Source: an archaeon (lineage in GTDB: Archaea; Asgardarchaeota; Thorarchaeia; Thorarchaeales; Thorarchaeaceae). From it: DNA of 64,000 nucleotides. The notes under the pieces are model-generated. The model was not told the origin of the DNA. It searched no databases and saw nothing but the letters and a program-made list of their open reading frames with translations. The position numbers and the translations under genes are program-made. The stretch spans positions 1 to 64,000 of the forward strand of contig JAJRZD010000059.1 in NCBI GenBank assembly GCA_024275415.1. Direction: 5' to 3'. Positions 47,226 through 54,264 of this stretch are shown here, in pieces; the first letter of the stretch is position 1, and each line of letters begins with the position of its first letter.

Positions 47226-47360
47226 TTAGTTGAACACTCCAGCAAAGATAGCGGCGATGGTGAAGCTAACCACACATAAGATAACATTGAGAATTGTAAG
47301 TCCATAATGCGTTCTTGCTTGGACTGCCTGCCATTTATCTCTAAATGCCGATAACCCCAT
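47226..47360 (-). CDS. small membrane protein, 44 aa
   Basis: An ATG at 47360, preceded by TGGAG at good spacing, opens a 44-codon frame with one hydrophobic helix, LTILNVILCVVSFTIAAIFA, preceded by a polar N-terminus (MGLSAFRDKWQAVQARTHYG). A hydrophobic helix at this length, a proper SD and the same strand as the flanking genes make it a likely small membrane protein. Too short for a homology-based call. Confidence 0.45.
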   Translation of the reverse strand: MGLSAFRDKWQAVQARTHYGLTILNVILCVVSFTIAAIFAGVFN

Positions 47361-47549
47361 ACTTCTCCAAACATTTGTCCTGCTTTCTTGGTCAGAGGAC
47401 ACTTCTCAACGATCGCTGAAGTTATTGAATTTGTTCCGGAGCCGCGCCATAGGAGTAATACACCTGTAAACAGAAATTCTAAGCCTATCTGCCAATTAGG
47501 AGCATTTGATGAATGTTTTTGGAGATGTGAGAGAGCAGATCCATAGTTC

Positions 47550-47915
47550 TTAGATGATTCCGGAAATATCCCTTAACTTGCCCCAAATGGCAAAAGGGCA
47601 AAGCAGAAACAGACTAGCAAAAACCACAGCACGCTCTGCAATCAAATCGGGGTATTTGAACAAAAACATCTGATGAACCAAATACCCTGCAATAGAAAAC
47701 AAAAACCTCGCTACGGTAATGGAACCAAGCCAAAAGGTGTACCACTTAGCTCTCGACTCGCGACACATGGATCCCATCCTCTTCGCAAAGGCACCGGATT
47801 CTGTCCCTTCTATGAACTCAGTTGTCTTATCAGTAACTTCGATTCCTAGGAATAGGAAAACGACTCCCAGTATCACAATGAGGTTGAACAGCGTAAAATC
47901 AGGCTGGACTTGCAT
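47550..47915 (-). CDS. small multi-pass membrane protein
   Basis: A 121-residue protein with three hydrophobic segments (residues 8-24, 63-80 and 90-106). A loop between helices 1 and 2 is acidic (EVTDKTTEFIEGTESG). The start ATG is 7 nt after the stop of a candidate small ORF (47922-48065) and is preceded by GGTGAG. No known family is recognised. Confidence 0.5.
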   Translation of the reverse strand: MQVQPDFTLFNLIVILGVVFLFLGIEVTDKTTEFIEGTESGAFAKRMGSMCRESRAKWYTFWLGSITVARFLFSIAGYLVHQMFLFKYPDLIAERAVVFASLFLLCPFAIWGKLRDISGII

Positions 47916-47921
47916 CTCACC

Positions 47922-48065
47922 TCAAGTCCTATAGGTATAGAAATGTGGGAAGAAGATGCCTGTGAATACCAATCCCAACATGATAAAGATTACCCTTGTT
48001 GCCTTTGTGATAGCCAGAGCAGCTTTTATGGCGTCAACAGAAACTCGTAGAAAGAACCCGAGCAC
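47922..48065 (-). CDS. possible 47-aa membrane protein upstream of 47550-47915
   Basis: GTG 48065 opens a 47-codon frame ending in TGA just ahead of GGTGAG and the ATG at 47915. The product has one hydrophobic segment (VIFIMLGLVFTGIFFPHFY). There is no clear SD for the GTG, so the start is uncertain. Position and spacing suggest it is co-translated with the following membrane protein. Confidence 0.35.
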   Translation of the reverse strand: MLGFFLRVSVDAIKAALAITKATRVIFIMLGLVFTGIFFPHFYTYRT

Positions 48066-48348
48066 TCGCGATAGTACAGCAGTGTGGACGAGGTACTAAG
48101 ACTTGTGGTTTCCCTGACACGTTTCTGACCTCACAGAGTCACTCGATTGCCGTTCAATGGGAGCACAACACTCTGGTGCACACATGTGCGCAAGAAACAA
48201 TGAACGGTCACGATAACTGCATATATCCTGAAAGAAATGATCCATATCTGAGTGGCGATACTCAACACATTGCATCGATGAATTAGATACTAGTGGCGGA
48301 CGTATTCAAGCTTCCTGTATTGTGTCTATTGTTGGACACACTGGAACT
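48066..48348. other. intergenic region
   Basis: A 283-bp stretch upstream of the minus-strand membrane ORFs and downstream of the larA-like gene. It contains an inverted repeat CCGTTCA (48150-48156) / TGAACGG (48201-48207) with a 44-nt spacer, and CACATGTG near 48181. No gene is recognised. Confidence 0.35.
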
Positions 48349-49737
48349 TCAGTGGATCTGGTTCTTGACATTGATAAGAAGACCAGGGTCATCCAACACG
48401 TAGATTCGTGGGTTCTCTATCCCAGTTTCTTTTGTGAACCTCTCGACCAGCTCACGAAGCAGGCGCTGGCTGTCATCGGGAGAGTTCGGGTTGCATGCCT
48501 CCATTCGATAGACATTCCGCAGCTCGTCAGGATCCAGCTGTGTCACCACCTTGATGTTCCCTTCTGCCACATCAAGTAGTATCCGGAACAAGTCAGGGGG
48601 TTTCTGATTCCCGATCTTGAACGTCTGCTCAGAGCCATATGTTTCAATGACATAGCGCAAGGCATCCCGCACTTCAAGGTCTTTTGCAGCCTGCATGGCG
48701 TTGGCGTAGGCATCGCTTCCAATACCATCCTGACAGGGAGCCAGCAAGACTATCCAGCCCTTGCGGTCGTGACGGACTGCATTCCACGCAGCATGGATTC
48801 CCTTTCCTGCCTGGTATAGGTTCAGTCCTAGCTCGCCAACAGAAACGAAGACGAGGTCACCAGGCTCGTCTACATCCACAACCCTTAACCGTTTTAGTGG
48901 TTCAGCAGCGGCTTTGTGACATGCAATAAGGTCTCCAGCCTGTAGGTACACAATCTCTCCGTGATGCACGATGGTATCCACGCAGAACATCGGGAGGTGC
49001 TCGCCAATCTTTGTGGAAATCTCAATCATATCCTCTATGACAGGGTTTCCGTTACAATTGCCAAGCCGACATCCTTCCACGAACCCGCGTTCCAAATCGA
49101 ACATTCTTGGATGATTGACGCGGATGGTTTCTCTTCCAGCAACACCAGGACAGAATAGTTTGACAGTCCCAGCTTGGCCTGCAAAGTAATGGTATTCACT
49201 GTCTGAGAGTGGTAAGACCAGACACGATTCCATAACCCGTTCATCAATATAGATGGGGGTTCCTCTGTTCGTCTTCCCGAGAAGCTTGTTGCCAGAGTCG
49301 CAGTCATGGATGAGCACATTGTCTTTCCATTCGGCGTAAAGTTCTGAACCAAGGATCCTCGTTTCAATTGCATCATCGCTAGGTGGCTTGTGGGATCCGC
49401 TGGCAATGATAATCCTGATATCATCCCGTGGTACTCCGAGAGATTGCAACCTCTCTGTCATGTGGGGGAATAGTGCCCTCGTGTGTATGTTTGGACGGGT
49501 ATTGTCATCCACGATAATCATCACTGGCTTGCCCGGAACATACACTTCCTTGACCAAGTCATCGAATGGCTTAGAACCAATTGGGTTGGCAAGCACCTCA
49601 TCCAACTTGCTCTTGATGTCAGTGAAGTCCGGAATGAATTCTCCAATCTACAAAACGGTCACATTCTCGAAACTGGTCGGAATGAACTCGTCAACAACGT
49701 GGCTTCCGTATTTGAGCGGTGTCTTGTGATAGGACAT
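48349..49737 (-). CDS. LarA-family (DUF2088) nickel-pincer enzyme gene with an in-frame TAG at codon 30
   Basis: Homologue of lactate racemase LarA, which uses a nickel-pincer nucleotide to isomerise 2-hydroxyacids. The active-site motifs are present: IIIASGSHKPPS (His equivalent to LarA H108), DSEYHYFAGQAG (H174 region) and TVKLFCPGVAGRETIRVNH (Lys and His). The gene begins at ATG 49737 behind TTGGAGAAG, runs 29 sense codons (ending ENVTVL), meets TAG at 49648-49650, and then continues in the same frame with IGEFIPDFTDIKSKLDEVLANPIGS, which aligns with the normal LarA N-terminus. Only a downstream TTG/GTG (49605 and beyond) would bypass the stop and it lacks an SD. Either a recent nonsense mutation, an assembly error or readthrough. 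No larB/C/E genes are nearby. Confidence 0.75.
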
Positions 49738-49818
49738 CGTCTTCTCCAACCTAAATAGGGTACTAGATTCTATGTAACCGTTTTGGTGGAGCCCGCATGG
49801 ATGTTCGATACAATACTC

Positions 49819-49853
49819 TTATATTCACACCATGAAAGTTAGAGTTGACTAAC
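49819..49853 (+). promoter_or_regulatory. feo operon promoter with DtxR-like palindrome
   Basis: TATA-like TTATATT at 49819-49825 is followed by the inverted repeat GTTAG-AGTTGA-CTAAC (49838-49853) located where transcription should start. The spacing and the TTAG/CTAA arms resemble archaeal and bacterial DtxR/MntR/SirR operators, fitting iron-dependent repression of the feo genes. Assigned by sequence alone; the cognate repressor is not in the window. Confidence 0.55.
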
Positions 49854-49883
49854 ATTAGATACTGACAGCTCAGAGGGTCGCAT

Positions 49884-50270
49884 ATGGATACTGACGACAC
49901 AGCTGGAAAACATCATGCTGAAGGAGTTTCTGTCCTTTCAGAGATACCCGCTGGTAAGGAATGCAAACTGGTTGATGTCGTCGCAGGTGACCGTGAGCAT
50001 CCTACAGGAGGGAGGAAGCACCGTAGAAGAGGACACCTCTTTGTCCACACAGATGAAGAGTCAGACTGGCATTTTTTCCATCCAAGAAGGATGGCAAAAA
50101 GGCGAATCATGCGAAGGTTACTGGATCTCGGGATAACGACGGGCTGCTCTTTCAAGGTCATACACGGTGGGTGAAAGGGCCCTGTCCTAATACAAGTAAG
50201 AGGGACAAGGGTCGCACTGGGACAAGGATTAGCACGGAAAATGCTAGTGAGAGTGGTAGATGGACAATGA
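49884..50270 (+). CDS. feoA: FeoA-like SH3 protein with a His-rich insert and an in-frame TGA
   Basis: A small SH3-like protein that assists FeoB. The start VSVLSEIPAGKECKLVDVVAGD and the later RRLLDLGITTGCSFKVIHGG are normal FeoA elements. Between them is an extra stretch of about 36 residues (36-71) rich in His and Arg. TGA at 50172-50174 stops the frame right after IHGG, yet the same frame then continues with KGPVLIQVRGTRVALGQGLA and ends at TGA 50268-50270, which is the missing C-terminal third of FeoA and overlaps the feoB start as ATGA. One G-to-T change (GGA to TGA) would explain the break. Readthrough, mutation and sequencing error cannot be separated here. Confidence 0.7.
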
Positions 50271-51082
50271 CAATCAAAGTGGCACTTATCGGCAACCCTA
50301 ATGTGGGCAAGTCGGTGGTCTTCAATAATCTAACAGGGCTGAAACAACATACAGGAAACTGGCCAGGAAAGACGGTCGAGGTCAAACGTGGCAACTTCGA
50401 ATACAAGGACCACGATTTCGAAATCATCGACCTACCGGGCGTGTACAGTCTGAGCGCATTGTCGGATGACGAGCAGGTCGCACGGGAGTATCTTATCGAC
50501 CATCGCCCTGATGTGGTCGTTGATATCCTGAACGCAAGCCAGTTGGAGAGGAATCTCTACCTGACATTGCAGCTTGTCGAATTACAGGTCAACCTTGTGA
50601 TAGTCCTCAACATGTACGATGTGGTTCGGGCAAGAGGTGATACCATCGATATAGGCAAGTTGTCAGAGTTACTAGGAGCACCGGTCATTATGACTACTGC
50701 TACCAAGAAAGAGGGGATGGACGAGCTGAAACAGGCAATCTTGGATGTAGTGCCAGAACACACACATCTCCTAGAGGATGGAGAGCGGATTCCCAGCGAG
50801 CATTTAGCGGGTGATATCAATGGTAAAGACCACTTGCATTACCATCCCCGTCACCACCATCATGGGGAATTCGAGAAACTGAAACCGCCGTCTATCAAGT
50901 ACAAGCCTGAGATAGAGCGAAAACTGAAGATGCTCGTGAAAGTCTTGGAATCACGAAAGGATCTTTTTGACCGATTCCCTCCTCGATGGCTTGCCTTGAA
51001 AATACTGGAAGGCGATGAAGAGGTCATGGGGTTCGTCAACACTCCAAACTTGCGGAGAAAGGTCATGGAGGTACTCAGATGA
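50267..51082 (+). CDS. feoB: FeoB GTPase domain protein (N-terminal half of split FeoB)
   Basis: The cytosolic G-protein part of the ferrous-iron transporter. G1 is GNPNVGKS, G3 is DLPG, G4 is NMYD (FeoB-type), and the GDI helical region follows to the C-terminus. It is 272 residues and stops at TGA 51080-51082, which overlaps the start of the membrane part as ATGA. A His-rich segment at residues 189-199 (HLHYHPRHHHH) lies between the G domain and the GDI part. The ATG overlaps the end of the feoA frame. Confidence 0.88.
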   Translation: MTIKVALIGNPNVGKSVVFNNLTGLKQHTGNWPGKTVEVKRGNFEYKDHDFEIIDLPGVYSLSALSDDEQVAREYLIDHRPDVVVDILNASQLERNLYLTLQLVELQVNLVIVLNMYDVVRARGDTIDIGKLSELLGAPVIMTTATKKEGMDELKQAILDVVPEHTHLLEDGERIPSEHLAGDINGKDHLHYHPRHHHHGEFEKLKPPSIKYKPEIERKLKMLVKVLESRKDLFDRFPPRWLALKILEGDEEVMGFVNTPNLRRKVMEVLR

Positions 51083-52398
51083 ACGGACATGGACTCTCAC
51101 TGGAAAAGGAGTTCGATGATGAGATCTTTTACGAATCGCAACTGATGCTTGCCGATGAGAGATATGAGGTCATTAGTGAGATACTATGTCAGGTCTACCA
51201 GCCCGGGAAAAGGAAATGGGTGGTGAGCGATACCTTGGACAAGGTATTCTTGCACAAGTATCTCGGATTACCAATCTTCCTTCTCATCGTCTGGGCAATG
51301 TTTCATTTCACGTTTCAGGTAAGCGAGGTCTTCATGGCAATGATCGAAGTATCGCTTATCTGGCTTTCAGGCTTCACGGAGCAAATCCCGATTCCATGGC
51401 TTGCATCCCTGCTGACTGAAGGGATCATTGGAGGTGTTGGGTTCATCCTCGTGTTCCTTCCACCAATCCTTTTCATGTATATTGCCATCTCCATGCTGGA
51501 GGACAGCGGGTATCTGGCACGAGCTGCATTCGTCATGGACAGGATCATGATGAAGATGGGTCTCCACGGTAGGTCATTCATCCCGTTGCTACTCGGCTTC
51601 GGGTGCAGTGTGCCTGCTATCATGGCGTCAAGGACAGTTGATGGGCAGTCCAACCGGCTAGCGACCATTCTTGTCACTCCTTTGATGTCCTGTGCTGCAC
51701 GGCTTCCGGTCTATGTCCTCATCGCAGGGGTGTTCTTTCCAGACTATGCTGGCACAATGATATTCCTGATGTATATCCTTGGCATCGTGATGGCAGTCCT
51801 GATGTCCCTGATATTCAAGAACACGATATTCAAAGAGAAGACATCTCCCCTGCTGATGGAACTCCCAATGTACCAGATCCCCACACTGCACGGGACCCTG
51901 ACCCATGCATGGGAGCGAGGCTTTCTCTTTCTCAGGAAAGCAGGCACCTATCTACTCGGCGGCGCCATAATCCTCTGGTTTACCGCAAATACGGGCCCCG
52001 CAGGATTCGGTGTTCCAGTCGGAGAGTCCTATGTCGCAATGTTTGCGAGCCTGATAACTCCAATCTTTGAGCCTCTAGGGTTCCCGTGGCAGGTGGTCGC
52101 GGCACTTCTTTTCGGGCTTCTTGCAAAAGAGGTCGTGGTCGAATCTCTTGGGATCATATTCTCCGTTCAGGGTGAGTCCGCTGTCGGAGCGAGTCTGGCT
52201 CTGCTGCTTGGACCCGTTCAGGCACTTGCCCTAATGGTCTTCGTCTTGTTGTATACACCATGCATTGCTACTCTTGGAACCATAAAGAAGGAAACAGGAT
52301 CGTGGAAATGGACCCTGTTCTCTCTGGGATACCAAGTGATCCTCGCATATATTGGGGCTCTGGTAGTTGTATTAGTAGGAGGGTTCCTCTTTGGCTGA
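51079..52398 (+). CDS. feoB: FeoB membrane permease part (C-terminal half of split FeoB)
   Basis: The membrane half of FeoB, 439 residues, with about eight helices arranged as two Gate motifs and a FeoB_C/FeoB-associated Cys pattern: LLGFGCSVPAIMASRTV in the first Gate half and VLLYTPCIATLGTIKKETG in the second. These pore Cys residues are characteristic of FeoB. The first 60 residues correspond to the link between the GDI domain and the membrane domain. The ATG overlaps the stop of the G-domain gene by 4 nt, so the two halves are translationally coupled and should reassemble. Downstream genes overlap or abut. Confidence 0.9.
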   Translation: MNGHGLSLEKEFDDEIFYESQLMLADERYEVISEILCQVYQPGKRKWVVSDTLDKVFLHKYLGLPIFLLIVWAMFHFTFQVSEVFMAMIEVSLIWLSGFTEQIPIPWLASLLTEGIIGGVGFILVFLPPILFMYIAISMLEDSGYLARAAFVMDRIMMKMGLHGRSFIPLLLGFGCSVPAIMASRTVDGQSNRLATILVTPLMSCAARLPVYVLIAGVFFPDYAGTMIFLMYILGIVMAVLMSLIFKNTIFKEKTSPLLMELPMYQIPTLHGTLTHAWERGFLFLRKAGTYLLGGAIILWFTANTGPAGFGVPVGESYVAMFASLITPIFEPLGFPWQVVAALLFGLLAKEVVVESLGIIFSVQGESAVGASLALLLGPVQALALMVFVLLYTPCIATLGTIKKETGSWKWTLFSLGYQVILAYIGALVVVLVGGFLFG

Positions 52399-52858
52399 TG
52401 ACGATACTCTTCCGAGGTGGCCATTCCTCTACAATGTGCTGTTTGGAACGCTTTACCTGACAATCGGTATCACAGATATCTTGAGTGCACTGGGGATATC
52501 CATTTTCCCCTTCCGTCCCAAAGACATCATGTCGCCTCTCATGCTACTTATCACAGGTATCGTCTTTCTAGCTGGAACCCCGATGCTCAAGAGGCGTGAT
52601 GAAGAAGGTTACGCATTCACGCTCGTGGCGACCATTCTGGCTGCCATCCTTTTCGCGCTCCAAACATTGGTTCTTATCTCAAACGCGTTGGGTTGGGTTC
52701 TTGGACTTGAAGATTGGACAGAGTGGAACGTCATTTCAGATATCACCCCAGCGGTGTGGCTCTTCTTCCTAGTCGCAGTTGCATTCTGGATACTAAAGAC
52801 AACCAACCGGCTTGGTGGTGATAAGGGGATATTCCCTGCATCTATAGGAGGTAGTTGA
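52391..52858 (+). CDS. feo-operon membrane protein
   Basis: A 155-residue protein with four hydrophobic helices (about residues 15-32, 46-62, 77-97, 117-138). It starts at TTG 52391 inside the end of feoB behind GGAGG, so it is coupled to the permease gene. I do not recognise a family; its place between the permease and a FeoC-like gene suggests a role in assembling or regulating the iron transporter. Confidence 0.65.
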   Translation: MADDDTLPRWPFLYNVLFGTLYLTIGITDILSALGISIFPFRPKDIMSPLMLLITGIVFLAGTPMLKRRDEEGYAFTLVATILAAILFALQTLVLISNALGWVLGLEDWTEWNVISDITPAVWLFFLVAVAFWILKTTNRLGGDKGIFPASIGGS

Positions 52859-53125
52859 ATGCTAAAAGAGATACTCCAGTGCATGTTGTCAGACGGGTTG
52901 ACCAGCAAGAAACAGATAGCAGAAAAGATAGGCGTGCAGCCAGAAACCCTCGATGACATGCTTCGTCTTCTTGTCAAGAGAGGTATGCTGAAGGTCTCAG
53001 AGTGCGAGCCTGTCGAACAACCAAAGTGCGCAAGCTGTCCCATATCAGAAAGTGGCTGTACTAGCGATATCTGGGGGCAGGCATATTACGTGACCGACCG
53101 GGGTAGACGTTATGCACAACAGTAA
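52859..53125 (+). CDS. feoC: FeoC-like winged-helix protein with cysteine cluster
   Basis: An 88-residue winged-helix protein. Residues about 1-50 form the HTH (LTSKKQIAEKIGVQPETL as the two helices, then LLVKRGMLKVSEC as wing), and a cysteine group (C-x8-C-x2-C-x6-C, from SEC to SGC) follows, as in FeoC proteins, which bind a Fe-S cluster and modulate FeoB. It starts directly after the membrane protein gene (TGAATG overlap) and ends the operon. Confidence 0.8.
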   Translation: MLKEILQCMLSDGLTSKKQIAEKIGVQPETLDDMLRLLVKRGMLKVSECEPVEQPKCASCPISESGCTSDIWGQAYYVTDRGRRYAQQ

Positions 53126-53177
53126 TGGTGTTTGTAGAATTATCTTGCTCGATGTCAAAATGGAATTTATTGTGAAA

Positions 53178-53234
53178 CACACTTTCTGACGGCCCTGTAA
53201 TGGTTCGAATAATGTGAAGGAAAGTCAGAGTGTG
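53178..53234. repeat. imperfect inverted repeat after the feo operon
   Basis: CACACTTTCTGAC (53178-53190) and GTCAGAGTGTG (53224-53234) are inverted with a two-base gap in one arm and 33 bp between them. It lies 50 bp after the feoC stop and could be a terminator or a regulatory fold. Confidence 0.35.
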
Positions 53235-53359
53235 AAATTGATCATATCACATAATTATTATCTATTTCAAAAGAAAATGTCCCATGAATTAGATCAAAAG
53301 ATGTGGGCTATTAGACTTGTCCAAATCCTGATTAAAAAGGCATTCTAGATGTTTTTCTT

Positions 53360-53884
53360 TCAATCATAGTTTCTCCAGTAATATTCAAAGTCGTCAATCG
53401 ACTGAAAATCCCCTTCTTTTCGTAGGATTCGATCTAAATCTCTTACAGAACCTATGTGTTTTGTCGTTCCTGTGCCAGTCGATTTCGATGCGAGCCTCCA
53501 TTTCTCAGCAACCACGACATATCTAATATCGACCATATTTACACTTGATTCAGCTGGTTCCCACTTGTATATCAAACCAACAATCACATGCCTTGTGAAC
53601 TCGTTGTATGGTCTTTTGCAGCCTCGCATTTTAACATCTGGATTCCTGAAGTATCCCGCACGACTACCCAGCGTAAAACCTGATATGCTATTCACGCCTT
53701 TCAGTCTACAAGTTTTTATATCAAATGCGACCAATTCATTTCCAAAATCCGCACCAGAAATCGTGAGATCCGGATACTCCCTATCGCCACCTCTCTCATA
53801 AGACAGTCCTAAATCATCCAGCGTCTTTTCAATTTCATACACAGTCATTTCTTCAAGTATTGCTGTAATTAGGGTTGATTTCAC
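53360..53884 (-). CDS. EcoRV-family type II restriction endonuclease (orphan)
   Basis: A 174-residue protein that aligns with the EcoRV family. The catalytic PD...DxK motif has D39, D55 and K57, the same 16- and 2-residue spacing as EcoRV D74/D90/K92, within YPDLTI and AFDIKT. Further EcoRV-like blocks are GFTLGSRAGYFRN and, in the DNA-recognition loop, GTGTTKHIGS (EcoRV GSGNTTNIGS), followed by the ending DDFEYYWRNY. Asn185, which reads the target bases in EcoRV, is Thr here, so specificity may differ. It is about 70 residues shorter than EcoRV, is AT-rich, and has no adjacent methyltransferase. Confidence 0.75.
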   Translation of the reverse strand: MKSTLITAILEEMTVYEIEKTLDDLGLSYERGGDREYPDLTISGADFGNELVAFDIKTCRLKGVNSISGFTLGSRAGYFRNPDVKMRGCKRPYNEFTRHVIVGLIYKWEPAESSVNMVDIRYVVVAEKWRLASKSTGTGTTKHIGSVRDLDRILRKEGDFQSIDDFEYYWRNYD

Positions 53885-54264
53885 TGGAAGATCACATTCG
53901 AACCTTGAATAATGTTAAAAATCTAAGACCCTGAAGGAAGTTGACTTGAAAATTGCCACTCCAACTATCGGATAATGGACTTGTTCCACAGAGCCCCCCT
54001 CAGACAGAAAACTTAAATACAAAACTATCCAAATCAAGAACCGCGCCAACAGAACAATGCTAGTTGATAGTAGAGCCGAAAGGTTTATATATTAGTTTTT
54101 CTATATAAGTATTGCGAAAGGCTGTGCCTTTTGATATAAATGTAGCGGATACAACGGGGCGATAGACGATAGAGAAGCACCACCTTCTACTCTCTTTGTT
54201 TCACACCAAAGTTGACTTCATAGACCACTCCCCGACCTGCTCTATATATATGGGGTGATATGAA
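53885..54264. other. intergenic region upstream of tfb genes
   Basis: A 380-bp non-coding stretch. It holds several TATA-like boxes: TTTATATATT (54084-54093), TATATAAG (54102-54109) and TATATATAT (54243-54251) close to the tfb start. No structural RNA or ORF is convincing. A long leader of over 100 nt would result if the first boxes are used. Confidence 0.45.
54084..54109 (+). promoter_or_regulatory. tandem TATA boxes for the first tfb gene
   Basis: TTTATATATT (54084-54093) and TATATAAG (54102-54109) are both consistent with archaeal TBP sites. Two overlapping promoters, plus the TATA-like run at 54243-54251, suggest complex, possibly autoregulated, transcription of the tfb gene. Confidence 0.4.

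Noticed and set aside
49648-49650. TAG in larA read as pyrrolysine
   Set aside because: TAG serves as an ordinary stop in several genes here and no pyl genes are in the window; kept only as a possibility to be checked.
50172-50174. TGA in feoA read as selenocysteine
   Set aside because: The position corresponds to a glycine in FeoA, no Cys homologue is known there, and no SECIS-like element was seen; a GGA to TGA change is simpler.
50171-50266. Upstream GTG start for feoB
   Set aside because: It would read across the C-terminal part of feoA in another frame; ATG 50267 begins the G domain directly.
53360-53884. Pairing of the EcoRV-like gene with the right-edge methyltransferase as one restriction-modification system
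   Set aside because: They are 8.6 kb apart with house-keeping genes between; the methylase is TaqI/Eco57I-like (NPPF), a different class from the EcoRV methylase as I recall it.
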